Assembly: GCA_964006375.1 (NCBI GenBank)
Contig: OZ023267.1
Span: 86,290,906-86,354,905, forward strand
DNA: 64,000 nucleotides
Direction: 5' to 3'
Source: Tillus elongatus
Lineage: Eukaryota; Arthropoda; Insecta; Coleoptera; Cleridae
Position 1 is the first letter of the stretch, and each line of letters starts with the position of its first letter. Below are positions 33,474 through 48,945 of the stretch, in pieces. Both the position numbers and the translations under genes were made by a program. Below the pieces are notes generated by a model. It saw only the letters and a list, made by a program, of their open reading frames with translations, was not told the DNA's origin and made no database searches.

Positions 33474-35305
33474 TGTTTTTTTTTTGGATACAGAGAGGAG
33501 AGATGCATCATGCAGACCTCATTCCCGACACCGTAGTGCCGTGGGATATCGAGGTACTGTGAGACTCGTACTCTTAGTACACCTACTCACTAAAACTCCC
33601 TCCCTAGGAGTACTGGACCTTAGTCCATACCTCCGTCGGAAAGAATACACACAGTGACTTTTTGGGTATGAATGTTTCCATTCTGAGTTTGCCGCGGGGG
33701 CGTTAGCGGGTAAGTATAAGCTTTGAGCGCTTATGCTTATATGGAAGTTGCTCATTGTAGTCGGTGGCACTACGGAGAAGAGCATTTGGGTGAGAAGCGG
33801 CTTTTGCGAACTGAGTTGTGGATAATTGAGTTATAAACTCAAGTATCGAAGGCATTTCCAGTTCAGAATGAATCTGACTGTTTCTGACAAACCATGGCAC
33901 TCCGGTAACCATTCTCAGAATTTTATTCTGGATGATTTGAAGGGTCTTTATGTGTGTTGCGGCCGCGGTTGCCCCTGCAGGGGATGCATAGGTCAAGGTT
34001 GGCCGGATGACGACTTTGTACATGAGCAATTTATTGTTCATGGACAATTTGGAATTTCTATTCAGAAGTGGGAACAGCTTCGAGATGAACATTGAGGCTT
34101 TTCGTCGGGCGTGTTCGACATGGGGGCGCCATGTTAAGTGTTTGTCGAGGAAAACGCCGAGGTATTTGGCGGAATCTTTCCAGGGAATTTGATGGTTGTC
34201 TAATGAAACGTGTTCGTAAGGTGTGTGTCTCCTCTTGGAAAATAGGACAGCAGAACATTTATCGGGCTTTATGGCTAGAAGGGATTTCCTATACCATGCT
34301 TGCAGCTCGACTACGGCGGTCTGAAGTCGTTCGGTTATTATCCTCGGCTGGGTGGAACTGCTGAGGATGGTAGTGTCGTCTGCGTATAGTGCGTATGTCA
34401 CGTTTATGGGTGCTGTCGGAATGTCTGCGACCAATATATTGTACAGCATAGGGGAGAAAGCAGAACCCTGCGGGAGACCAGCCGTGGCTGAGTATGTTCT
34501 AGATCTGGCTCCCAGATGTTTGACCTGATACTTCCTCTGTTGCAGGTATGACCTTATTAGCAGAATTAGAGGGGGGGATAATTAAATGATAGCAGTTTGT
34601 TTAGGAGGCCCGCATGCCAAACCCTATCGAAGGCTTGAGCAATGTCAAGAAATATTGCACCAGTTGACTTGTTTTTATTAAATCCTTCGGTGATGTTTTC
34701 CACCACACGTAGGACTTGGTCTGTGGTGGAGTGCTGGTGTCTGAATCCGAATTGCTCATCCGGAAGCATATGATTTTCTAAGGTGAATGAAGCTAGCCTT
34801 TTCTGAATCAGTTTTTCGGCGATTTTTCCGATGACTGGTAGTAGGCTAATGGGCCTGTAGTTCTGAGGGAACAGCGGATATTGATAATATCGGCAAGTTT
34901 CCACATGGAAGGAAAATGTTGAAATCGAAGCATGGCATTCATAACAGTAACTAGGAATACCACGGCTTTACGGGTGAGGTTTTTCAGGGCTACGTTGGAG
35001 ATTCCATCGTATCCCGGAGCTTTCCTATTTTATATGATTTGATTATTTGGGAAACTTCTTCTAAAGTTGTGTGCTCGATAGTTGTGTTTGGGGTGGCGCG
35101 AAGCGCACTCCTGACATAGCGGTGCGTTCTTGCTACGTGCGACAGATCAACGTTGTTATAATTCGGGCTGAATTGCATCTCCAGATGATCTGCGAATGCA
35201 GTAGCTTTCTCCGCATCCGTGTATACGACTCCGTTACGGGCTTGAAGTGGGGCTATCGGAAGTTTTTGGGTGCGTCTTGTTTGGTGTACCAAAAACAATT
35301 TCAAT
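33474..35305 (-). pseudogene. Jockey-like LINE, 5'-truncated ORF2 reverse transcriptase
   Basis: Minus-strand order: 35304-34990, region before RT (TTLEEVSQIIKSYKIGK); 34904-34566, RT fingers/palm (NYRPISLLPVIGKI, FGFRHQHST, IFLDIAQAFDRVW); 34449-33703, palm and thumb (YALYADDTTIL catalytic YADD, KYLGVFLDKHLTW) and the C-terminal domain. The pieces are in different frames or separated by stops, and no endonuclease domain or ORF1 is present. A T-run at about 33475-33485 on the plus strand is the poly(A) tail. Dead copy, but RT catalytic Asp pair is kept. Confidence 0.9.
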
Positions 35306-35309
35306 AGAC

Positions 35310-36235
35310 TTAGAGAGGTCTACAGGTAGTGAAATTGACCGCAAAGGCGAGTTAAGTAAAAAAAAAAGAAATAAATTTGTAGGAATTTCTATCCTAAATA
35401 TACAATTTCTAGAATAGTATTTTGCTAAAATAAGCAGCTAATGAAATGTGTAAATATTTTCTATCATAGTATAGTATTTGAATGAAACTACGTGAAATAA
35501 GTGACGATTTTCTAGGAAGTAAAAGTGCCAGGTGGTCGGTATTTGTCATTTTAGAAATATCTATCACATGAATGTAGCCCTTTTTGTGTTTTTTTATCAG
35601 TCACAAACACACACCGAAAATTGTACTATATTAATATAAAATATATAAAATAAATGTACGTGTAACTATATGTCAGTATTCTTTAAACATATTTATGGGA
35701 ATGCATATAAATACGTCTCTGCACACATGCGTGCTTGTGTGTGCGTGTGTGTGCATGATGTGCGTTTTTGGATAAGAAAAAAATGCTCGTTTTTATTTTA
35801 GAGCCATGTAGACCACTGTGGCTAAATACTTAAAGAATTAATAACATGCCCAGGAAAAAAATTTGCAGAGCAACTTTTTCAAAATATGTACTTATATCTT
35901 TCGATATAATAATTATTTGACTACGTAATATTCTTATAACTGTATTGAAATTTGTATTGAGAGACTTAATAAGTAGTAATTTTTTTTTAGTTAGTTTTAT
36001 TAACAATACTAATTGACATGAGTCACTTCAAATTGATCACAGTTAAATATTTATTGGAACCCGTATTTGGCATCAGAGTGGAGATCTGAGTAAAACAGAT
36101 AATTTTTCTTTGGAAACAAAATTTTCTTGTATTTTATCTGAATTTTTCTGAAAAGACTCTAAGAATTATAATACTATTAGCCTTGCAGTTTCTTGTTTTT
36201 AAGTAAAAGTTAAAGTGACTAGTTTATAGAAAAAA
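35310..36235. other. Non-coding stretch
   Basis: AT-rich, with a short GT-rich patch near 35725-35765. No gene seen. Confidence 0.4.
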
Positions 36236-37310
36236 ATCTCTGGACGCAGCAAGTGCGTTATGGTAGCGAATTTTCTTTAAAATATTTTTAGTAGTAAATG
36301 ATTGATGAAAGCAGGCATCAAACTCGGTTGCCTAAACAGTAGAAACAATGTACCATATTTAATTGAAATAAATTTATTGTTGAAAATATATAAACATTAT
36401 TCAAAAGTCTTGATGCAGCAAATGTGTTATAGAAGTCAATTTCCATAAAAATGTTTTTAATAGCAAATGCGAGCAGGCATCAATCTGATTACCGGTATAG
36501 CCTATGTGGTAGAAACAATGTACTATATTTTATCAAAATTACTTATGGTTTGAAAATATACAACAATTTTCCGAAAATAAACTTAAATGTTGGTTTTCTA
36601 TCCAACAAAGCTTACGTTAATAGCAGATTGAGTTATTGAAATCTGAAGGATTTAATGAAAATTCGGTCCCGTAACTTCCTTGGGGGGTGTGAACAAGACA
36701 TTTTTCTTGGGGTTTGTGGATCCATGGGGGGGGGGGGTCAGGTTTCTGAACACAGTTTTTTGAAAAACGTTCGGGAGCTAAACTACAAATTTACCGAAAA
36801 TTCGCTACCGAAACGCACTTACTGCGTCCAGTTTTTTTTTACAAACGCATCATATTTAGATAAAAAATTCAAAAATGCATTAACGAATTTGTTCTACGAA
36901 AATTAGCTATAAAAAATTATACACCCCTACTCACTCCTGGCCGCGTAACTTCCTTGGGGAGTGTAAACAAGACATGTTTTGGGGGAATAGGGGTGCTGTA
37001 CGGGGTAGGCAGGGTTTAAGCGGGATATGACTTCAAGATGTGAAAAAGACAACTTTCAAGCCCGTTTTATTCGCATTTTCTGCTCATATTTCCTTTTTAC
37101 TAACCACCCCGCCCAGCACCCCTATTCACTCCTGGCCACGTAACTTCCTTAGGGGGTGTGAACAAAAAAATTTTCTTGGGTTTTGTGGATCCAGGGGAGG
37201 GGGGGATCTAGGCAGGTTTGTGAAAACAGTTTTTTGAAAAGCGTTCGGGAGCTAATCTGCAAATTTACCGAAAATTTGCTACCAAAACGCACTTACTGCT
37301 AATATACAAA
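36236..37310. repeat. Diverged foldback units and a direct repeat with a G-rich segment
   Basis: Copies of the GCAAGTGCGTTATGG motif at 36248, 36415 (diverged) and, inverted, 36808 and 37276. A block with GTAACTTCCTTGGGGGGTGTGAACAA..., GTTTGTGGATCCA and GTTCGGGAGCTAA is present at 36668-36840 and again at 37137-37300. Confidence 0.7.
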
Positions 37311-38456
37311 AACTCTGGACGCAGCAAGTGCGTTATGGTAGTGAATTTTCATAAAAATGTTTTTTAAATAGCAAATATGTTTTTTTATGAAAGCAGGCAC
37401 CAAATTTGGTTACCAGTATAATCTATATATTAGAAACAATGTGCCATGTTTCATCAAAATAACTTTATTGTTTGAAAATGTACAAAAATTTCCGAAAGTA
37501 AACTTAAATTGTTCCCGAAAAAACTGGTTTTCTGGTCAACCTTATAGGTTAATAGCAAATTGATTCAAAATTTGAAGCATTTAATGAAAATTCGCTACAA
37601 TAACGCACTTGCTGCGTCCCGAATTTCTTTTCTTACAAAGATGTATTATATTTCGACGGAAAATACAAAAATGCAATAACATTCGATTAAAAAAATTCAC
37701 TAAAAAAAAAAGAAAATTTGAATCACCAACGACTTATGGGCCACCCTGTAATTGTGGAAATATTTTTTAAGATGTAGCTTAAGACACCCTACAATTAATG
37801 TATACAACTTTTTTTTGTAACTTGCATAATAACGGATATATTGCTCTTTAATGATTTTTTACGAAAATTCGACAAAAATGATATACCATTAAACGATAAA
37901 CCCTATAGCCAACATTACTGCTAAAGCATCAGAGAAAGGGTCTATTTGAAATCAATTTTCTCGGAATATTTTAGTAAAATGAAGGACAATGAAGATTAAA
38001 ACTAAGAGTTCAGGCTTTGTAAAACATTATTCTTGAGACATTTTCCTTCCACAGATCATATTAATTTCAGGTTCATTGCCTAAATATTAACAATTTTGAC
38101 GTTTAAAATCGCGACTTTGACGTTTTGAGGAAAACCCAAATTTATTTTTCTTTAAATGCCTGTAACTTTTTTGTCCTTTAACCTACAGCGCTAAATTTTG
38201 GTAGGTAGTTTACCTATAATAATATAAACCCGTGTGCCAAATTTGGTTGCCTTTACTTGGTTAATTCCGGAGATATTAATTTTTTTCGATTTTTTTCGAA
38301 GGAAAACAACATTTTCCGGGAAAACCTCGGCGGATTTTCCTGGCTAACAAACTTATCCAAGCCACTCGCGAAGGGAAGGTACTCACCTAATTTTATCAAA
38401 ATCGGCAAAATCGGTCTATTATTTTTTTAATTATAGGTGTGACACATAAATATATA

Positions 38457-38545
<89 letters not shown>

Positions 38546-38690
38546 ATATAAAGTCTGAAACCGACCCCGGATTTGGGTTCCAGGGGTTCTAAATAGCGCT
38601 CATTTGAAGAAATTTTTTCAAAATTCAAAAGTCGAGATCTCCTCATTAGTGAATTTTTTTTAAGAAAATTCACTAAAAACCACCAAACTT
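37311..38690 (+). repeat. (TA)n-tailed repeat, most complete copy with both sides of (TA)n
   Basis: Foldback unit 37317-37620, gap block with GACTTATGGGCCACCCTG, TTTTGACGTTT blocks, TTTTCCGGGAAAACCTCGG, 3' box (AAATCGG..TATTATTTTTTTAATTATAGG), (TA)n at about 38458-38541, then the right part: CTGAAACCGACCCCGGAT, GCGCTCATTTGAAG, GAGATCTCCTCATTAGTGAATTTTT...AAAATTCACTAAAAA. Confidence 0.8.
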
Positions 38691-38699
38691 AACTAAACT

Positions 38700-39459
<760 letters not shown>

Positions 39460-39940
39460 AGGCTTGTGACTTAGTTTACAATTTTTCAAATTTAGTTAGT
39501 TATAATTAGAGTCATGCCTTCAGGCAATATTTTTGATCTGATAAATTAAATTCCCTTCAGGACAGGTAAATTAGTTAGTTGGTCATTTTTGGCTTGTTAT
39601 CTAACAGTGAATTAGATCTTTTAGAGATTGAGGTAATATTAGAATATTTTTGTTGGGGCTTATTGGAATCACTTAATTTCTTTATATTTTTTGAGTACAA
39701 GATTAGTGGACATTTAAATTTGTATTTTCCACTGTAAAGCTTACGAGATCTCCAATGGCATAATAAACCTTGTAAGTTAATAATATCTTAGTTAATGATA
39801 GTTGAGACATTAGTAAATATTTTGGTGCGTTTTCTCATTTTTTTATATAGCTATATTTCTGTACATATGATTTTATTGGTGTGTTTAATTAAATAACTAA
39901 CGTGTTATATCCCACTGACGCCCACAGCGTTTTTATATGT

Positions 39941-40046
<106 letters not shown>

Positions 40047-40079
40047 TATATGGGTGTACATATTTTAAACTATACAATT

Positions 40080-40622
40080 AGAGCGTTGTGATATATCTAT
40101 TAGCGACCATCTGGTCTGCGATTTATATAGTACAGATTTTGGTTGTTGTTAATAAAGGTACCAATTATTGTTTTTCACTAGTATTGACTTTTGCTCATTT
40201 GGTTATTGCTTGATAATTTTTAGGTCCGCAAGCGTGCTACCTTTAGGTAAAGGTGATTCGTTAAGACCTAGGTTGATTTGTAGTGTTGTGCTCCAACATT
40301 GCGGTTGTGTCTGCGTGTGTGCCACCGTACCACCTGGAACCTTCTGGCCAGGATGCTTTGGTCAGTGGCGCCCCTCCGAAATTAATTGAGATTGGTGGTT
40401 GGCCACTAGGCGATTATTATTATTTTATTTTATCCTTAGACCCACCACATCTCCACTAGAGCTGCTTGGAATGCAACGTCCAACATAGCGGTCGCACGTT
40501 GACACCACTCCAAGCGCGCGAACCTTGAGGGAATTGTATGAATAGAGCCTTGAGGGTTATTTACCTTCCAGCTGGCGTTGCATAACAATTATTTGTTGCA
40601 AATTGTGTGGCAAATGATTATT
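40080..40622 (+). repeat. LTR-like region before a tRNA-Lys-type primer binding site (left arm)
   Basis: Sequence upstream of the PBS contains a TTTATATAG box (about 40120) and AATAAAGG (about 40150), as expected of an LTR. The 5' boundary is unknown because the second LTR is not in the window. The right-arm equivalent is 54438-54980. Confidence 0.45.
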
Positions 40623-40640
40623 TGGCGCCCAACGTGGGGC
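40623..40640 (+). other. Primer binding site, tRNA-Lys type (left arm)
   Basis: TGGCGCCCAACGTGGGGC is complementary to a tRNA 3' end including CCA, and fits insect tRNA-Lys as I recall it. The right-arm copy lies on the minus strand at 54420-54437. Confidence 0.75.
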
Positions 40641-40977
40641 CTCGTTTGGTAAGCCTTGTTTGGTTAGGTTAGGCTTTCAGAAGTTGGTCATCGAATGATT
40701 AGGCCTTGTCGCTTTTCAGATCTTTTTTACCAGCTAGCTTTACTTCTGGTGGGGAATAATTGGCCCTCGATTTTGTTGGGACGTCTGGTTAGGCTTGAGT
40801 TTGCTAGTTCGTTTTGGTGTACGAATTTTATTGCCACAGTTTTCTTGGGCAGTTTTGCTTGCTTGTCCGCTGGCTTGGATTGTGAGAACTAGATATTAAC
40901 TAGTCATTCGTTTGGGAATTTGTTGTTGTTTCTTTTGGTTTGTTTTTTTGTTTGTTTCTTTTGTTTTTTTGTAAATA

Positions 40978-42319
40978 TGGAGGGAAAATTGGACGTGAAC
41001 TGACTTGACTGTTCAGAGTTGGAATACGAATTAAAGTGTAGGGGCTGTGTGGACGATCTTACTGTGCAGGAGATGAGGAGTAGGTTGAGGTCCTTTTTCA
41101 GGTTGGAGCGAGCGTCAGATATGAAGTATCCGAAGCATCATTTTCCTTTGCCGACGATAGCGGCACTTTGACAGCTAATATGGAAGAAATCAAGACTATG
41201 GTTGGCGCGTTCTCTGACTCTGATACATCACCATCTTATTTAAAAATTTCCACCAAACTTTTGCATTATTTTGGTAGGGCAGGAAGGTCCGTAGCAACTG
41301 CGGACGAGGAACGGAATCAGCGTACTATTTTCAGGCCTCTCTTTTGGAGTTGCTTTCACGGTTGAGGTCTAAGGCATTCTAGATCCTTGCGGCCTGAGGA
41401 TACTAACGTTCTTGAGGCGAGTCTCCTTGGTGGTGATGAAAATTCAGTTTCTTCTGCATCTGAGGACTCTTCAGATGAGGATGCAGCAGAACATCTTTTA
41501 GCGAATAACGCTTCTATTCGAGAAACCCCAGTAGCTGTCCAGCCTCGAGGTGCGCCTGTGTCCAAGTGGAACTTTACTAAGTTCACTGGTGATACATCCC
41601 GAATGTCATTAAATGCTTTTCTAGAGAAGATAGAAGAGCTGCGAATTTCCAGGAATGTATCCAGGGAACAATTACTTCACTCTGCTTCTGATTTGTTTGT
41701 TGGGAAAGTCTTAATTTGGTATCGGTCCATTAGGTCCATTAGGTCAAAGGTGTCAACTTGGTCAGGCTTAGTGTCCGAACTTCGTCTGCAGTTCCAGCCT
41801 GCTGATTATAACGATAAACTCTTCGATGAGATCAGAAGAAGGACTCAGGGTCCGAGCGAGAATATGGGTATGTACCTGGCTGTCATGGACAACATGTTCA
41901 ACAGGTTGACGATATCGGTGGGTGAAAAGACACGCCTCAATATTTTATTGAGGAATATTTCTCCCTTTTATTTGAGTCGGTTGGGTCTTGTCAGTGTGGA
42001 ATCGGTCAATCATCTGTTGGAGTTGGGTAGGAAGTTGGAGGCTAGAAAGGAGAAGAGTATAGAAACATTTACTCCTCCGACTCGTGGTAGGTTAGGGATG
42101 ATGGAGCCGGACTTGGCTTACATTAGTAATGACCCAGTTTCGGTTTCCTCAGCTCAGTTGGACATTGTATGTTGGAATTGTCAGGGCTCAGGCCATAGAG
42201 CTGTTGACTGCGATAGACCACGCAGAAAAAATTGCTATAGGTGTGGTACCCCCAATCATACTTTGCAATCTTGTCCTAAGTGTACTCGTTCTTCTTCGGG
42301 AAATGGAGTAAGGCGTTAG
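40978..42319 (+). pseudogene. Ty3/gypsy Gag, left-arm copy
   Basis: An ATG near 40978 opens a short gag N terminus that is soon broken by stops. 41387-42319 is open for 310 codons: an acidic Ser-rich region, a capsid-like domain (KWNFTKFTGD, LLHSASDLFVGKVLIWYRS, LRLQFQPADYNDKLFDEI) and two CCHC zinc knuckles (CWNCQGSGHRAVDC and CYRCGTPNHTLQSC) near the C terminus. It is a retrotransposon capsid/nucleocapsid protein. The left copy has a 9-bp tandem duplication (Arg-Ser-Ile repeated) that the right-arm copy lacks. The intact start is lost, so it is a pseudogene in present form. Confidence 0.85.
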
Positions 42320-42329
42320 TGGGCTACCG

Positions 42330-42720
42330 GCTTTTGTCTTCATCGCGGCCGGCCGCATCTGAGTCTAGGATCAGACATGTTTTAAACAATGTCTTGTCTC
42401 AGGTCCCCAACGATCAGCTACCCTATGTTGAAGTTTCTGTTTTGGGTACGAATATTTAGGGTGTCTTGGATTCTGGTGCTAGTGATACTATATTGGGCGG
42501 CAAGGGCTGGGATCTTCTGCGCAACTTAGGAGTTTCGAACCTGGATTCGTCTGCTAGTGGGAGTGTCATAGTCGCGAACGGTGAGGGTTGTCAGGTCCTT
42601 TGTTCACTGCAGGTCCCTATTAGGTTACGTGACCGCGAGTAGGTCATCAGTGTTCTCGTCATTCCAGAGTTAGCTCATACTCTCATAGGGGGTGCGTACT
42701 TTATCCTAAAGTAAGGACAT
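42330..42720 (+). pseudogene. Aspartic protease fragment after gag, copy 1
   Basis: In frame with a stop just before it, GVLDSGASDTILGGKG carries the catalytic Asp-Ser-Gly. Another in-frame TAG follows CGCGAG. Ends abruptly at about 42715. Second copy at 44513-44870 and right-arm copy at 52660-53010. Confidence 0.75.
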
Positions 42721-43018
42721 AGTACAGTAAATTCACATTATTTACAAAATCATGCCGTGACGCTGTCATACACTACAAGCATCTTACCGACAAACTCCTA
42801 TTACAGCAATAACACCGCAAAAACAAAATTATATTAACGTATTTCCTAATACACCAACATAGCAGCATACAATGGTTACTAGTACAGCAAAATGGTTGCA
42901 TCATTTAATGGCATTATCCCTAACTTGCCTGTACTGCCATTTCCGATGAACCGGAATTTCCTAGTACAATTTTTTTTTTGTACAGACCGGATCTATTACA
43001 AATAAAAATTCACTACTG

Positions 43019-43019
<1 letters not shown>

Positions 43020-43082
<63 letters not shown>
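43020..43082. repeat. (TA)n tract in duplication copy 1
   Basis: About 62 bp; the equivalent tract in copy 2 (45171-45365) is about 195 bp, and in the right arm (52267-52358) about 92 bp with one G. Confidence 0.95.
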
Positions 43083-43084
<2 letters not shown>

Positions 43085-43205
43085 AAATATATTTACCTAG
43101 GACAATATTTAGTAGTATCTAGCATATCCCATTATTATACTGCATTCTAATATTGGAACGTCCCTATATACCATCGTTAAAAGGGTTGTGTCATAAATCT
43201 ACTAT

Positions 43206-44235
<1,030 letters not shown>

Positions 44236-44512
44236 TTTCTTTTCTTACATACATGCATTATATTTCGATGGAAAATGAAAAAATGCAGTAACATTAGGCG
44301 TCTTCGATTAAAAAAAAAAAAAGAAAATTTGTATCACCAACGACTTATGGGCCACCCTGTGATTGTAGAAAGATTTTTTAAGATTTAGCTCAAGACACCC
44401 TATAATGAATGTACACATTTTTTCGTATCTTGTATAATAACGGACATATTGAACTTTGTTGTTTTTTTTACGAAAATTCGACAAAACTTATATAACATTA
44501 AACGATAAACTC

Positions 44513-44870
44513 TAGGATCAGACATGTTTTAAACAATGTCTTGTCTCAGGTCCCCAACGATCAGCTACCCTATGTTGAAGTTTCTGTTTTGGGTGCGAAT
44601 ATTTAGGGTGTCTTGGATTCTGGTGCTAGTGATACTATATTGGGCGGCAAGGGCTGGGATCTTCTGCGCAACTTAGGAGTTTCGAACCTGGATTCGTCTG
44701 CTAGTGGGAGTGTCATAGTCGCGAACGGTGAGGGTTGTCAGGTGCTTTGTTCACTGCAGGTCCCTATTAGGTTACGTGACCGCGAGTAGGTCATCAGTTT
44801 TCTCGTCATTCCAGAGTTAGCTCATACTCTCATAGGGGGTGCGTACTTTATCCTAAAGTAAGGACATAGT
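44513..44870 (+). pseudogene. Aspartic protease fragment, copy 2
   Basis: Same Asp-Ser-Gly-Ala-Ser-Asp-Thr segment as in copy 1, with a few base differences (for example GGGTGCGAATAT versus GGGTACGAATAT). Directly joined to repeat sequence on its 5' side, so it has no gag. Confidence 0.75.
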
Positions 44871-45166
44871 ACAGTAAATTCACATTATTTACAAAATCAT
44901 GCCGTGACGCTGTCATACACTACAAGCATCTTACCGACAAACTCCTATTACAGCAATAACACCGCAAAAACAAAATTATATTAACGTATTTCCTAATACA
45001 CCAACATAGCAGCATACAATGGTTACTAGTACAGCAAAATGGTCGCATCATTTAATGGCATTATCCCTAACTTGCCTGTACTGCCATTTCCGATGAACCG
45101 GAATTTCCTAGTACAATATTTTTTTTTGTACAGACCGGATCTATTACAAATAAAAATTCACTACTG

Positions 45167-45372
<206 letters not shown>

Positions 45373-45726
45373 ATTTACCTAGGACAATATTTAGTAGTAT
45401 CTAGCATATCCCATTATTATACTGCATTCTAATATTGGAACGTACCTATATACCATCGTTAAAAGGGTTGTGTCATAAATCTACTATTGCAGCAAGTGCG
45501 TTATGGCAGCGAATTTTCATTAAATGCCTCAAATTTGAATACCTCAATTTGTTATTAACCTATAAGGTTGACCAAGAAACCACTTTTTTCGGGAACACTG
45601 TAAGTTTCCTCTCGGAAATTTTTCTACATTTTCAAACAATAAAGTTATTTGTAGCACATTGTTTCTGCTATATAGGTTATACTGATAATTGATGCCTGCT
45701 GTTAAAAAAAACACACATATTTGTTA

Positions 45727-45821
<95 letters not shown>

Positions 45822-48690
45822 TTATATATATTTGTGTGCCACACCGATAACTCAAAAAATAATGGGCCGATTTTGATAAAAATTTCTGAGTACCATTTGT
45901 TTGCAAGTGGATTTGATAACTTTGTTATCCAGGAAAATCGGTCCAGGTTTTCCCGGGAAATTTTGTGTTTTCTTTCGGAAACAATTTATTTCTCTTGGAA
46001 TGACAAAGAAAGGACAACCAAATTTGGTATGCGGGTTTGGATTATAAATAGTGACCCACGTACCAAAATTTAAGGGTGCGAGTTGAAAGACATAAGAGTT
46101 ATAGGCATTAAAAAATTGGGTTTTCCTCAAAACGTCAGTCTCGATTTAAAACGTCAAAATTTTCAACATTTAGGCAAAGAACCTGAAACAAATGCGGATT
46201 ATGTAAAGAAAATGTCGCAAGAAGAGTCTTCTGCAAACCTTTCAGTTTCAGCTTCAACCGTCATTTCATCAAATTTGGTCACCAGTATAATCTATATAGT
46301 AGAAACAATGTGCCATGTTTCATCAAATAACTGTATTCTTTAAAAATGTACAAAAATTTCCGAAAGCCAACTGAAAGTGTTCCCGAAAAAACTGGTTTAT
46401 TCGCCAACCTCATAGGTTAATAGGAAATTGAGCTATTCAAATTTGAAGAATTTAATTAAAATTCGATACCATAACGTCCTCGCTGCGTCCCGTATTTCTT
46501 TTCTTACATACATGCATTATATTTCGATGGAAAATGAAAAAATGCAGTAACATTAGGCGTCTTCGATTAAAAAAAAAAAGAAAATTTGTATCACCAACGA
46601 CTTATGGGCCATCCTGTGATTGTAGAAAGATTTTTTAAGATTTAGCTCAAGACACCCTATAATGAATGTACACATTTTTTTCGTATCTTGTATAATAACG
46701 GACATATTGAGCTTTGTTGTTTTTTTTTACGAAAATTCGACAAAACTTATATACCATTAAACGATAAACTCTATAGTTAAGACTACTGTCAAAGCATCAG
46801 AGGAAGGGTTTATTTAAAATGAATTTTCTGGAAATATTTAAGTAAGATGAAGGACAATGACGGTTGAAGCTAAGACTTCAGGCTTTAAAAAACATTTCTT
46901 TTGAGACATTTTCTTTCCATAGCTCGTATTAGTTTCAGGTTCTTTGCCTAAATGTTGCCAATTTTGACGTTTTAAATCGCGACTTTCACGTTTTGTGGAA
47001 AACCCCAATTAATGTTTCTTTAAATGCCTATAACTTTTTGTCTCTTAACCTAGAGAGCTAAATTTTGATACATAATTTACCTATAATGATAAACCCGCCT
47101 ACCAAATTTGGTTGCCCTTACTTTGTTATTTCCGGAGATATATTTTTTTTTCGAAATAAAGCACAAAATTTTCCGGGAAAATCTGGGCCGATTTTCCTGG
47201 CTAACAAACTTATCCAAGTCACAGGTAAAAGGTAGGTACTCAACAAATGGTTGAAGGCAAATATTACCTCAACTTTTTTGGATGTGAATTTCATTAAATA
47301 ATAAAATATTTAATAGTTTTCTGTGAAAAAAATATGTTTTTGGTTCACTTTGATGGGATGTACGGGTCTCGAGAAAAATCAGTTAGATAATTATGTTATA
47401 TACTATAAATCGACGGTAACTTGTGTGAATTTTTTAATTAATTTAAAAAGATCTGATTTCATTAAAGTTCATCGTTTGGTGTATTAGAATTGCTGAGGTT
47501 CAAAATTTTTTTAAAATTAAACTTAAAATTAAGTTTCATATCAGAGGAAGCTATAATGTCATCATGTCAAGTTTTATACCTTGTAGAGGGCTGTGGCTAG
47601 CTCCTGTGGAGCTCTTTTAGACCAGAAGTCTGTAATGTGTGCACTTTAATGGCCCTCCTCACACTGGACTGAATAAGGCGACACATTCAGTATTGCAATA
47701 CCAATTTTCTCCATCCCACCTTCTCAGCCGCCGGATACAAAATCTGTATCTCGCACAGACATTTCTAAAAGGTTATATTTACCTCTTAAAACACGATTAC
47801 TAGAATACAAATATAAGACTAAGGGCTGGTGAATTAAAATATCCAAATTATTTATGTGGATAGCATAATTATGTATACCGACAACTTTATAGCTTAGCCA
47901 TATAATTAGGCTTAATTAATAAAATCTGTCCATGACCGATGCTGGGCGCTCGCTGTGACAAACAATGTATTGAAAATTTGGACCGTAATCCAGTATCCCG
48001 GATACACGTATCTCTCATATGGTATCCTCGCCTGAAAGAGCTCTTGTGTAGCTTTTTTTCTGAACTTGTTTATACGATTATTCTGTTTTAGTTTTGATCA
48101 TAGAATACTTAGTTAAAATCAATATCACTATTTTTTCCCCCCAGGGCTCGTCCGCGGCTTTGCCGCCCCGATAGCACTGCAACCTTTGGCTTATTGTGCA
48201 TGCCCTTAGTCTTATATTTGTATTCTATGGCCTGCTAATTGAAAATATGAGAGTTTTGTTTTCTATAAAATGTAACTCAATTTTAACTTGATTTACACTT
48301 ATAGACACCAGCTGGAGGATCTTTATGAAATATAATAATTTTAAATGAAATTTAAAAAAAGGATAAATACAAGTTACAATCCGTTCTCTAATATTTTATA
48401 AAATATGACATAATTTTCAAAATGGGTTTTCTCGAAAATCGGGCACCCTATCGAAGTGAAACACGAGCACATTCTCTTCTTCGGAAACTGCCAAATTTTA
48501 TAATTCATTATTAAAATATGTTTCAAGTGATATATGTTAATAGGCACATTTTAATAAAGGCATATTAAGAGAGCAGAAAGTAGGCCTATGGGACAAATGT
48601 TTCCTACAAACAGTACCTTGAGGACAGTAAATCAATGCCACTTTTTTAAGCTTTTTTAGTTTATAGCGAATTTTTTTTAAATTCGCTTAT

Positions 48691-48945
<255 letters not shown>

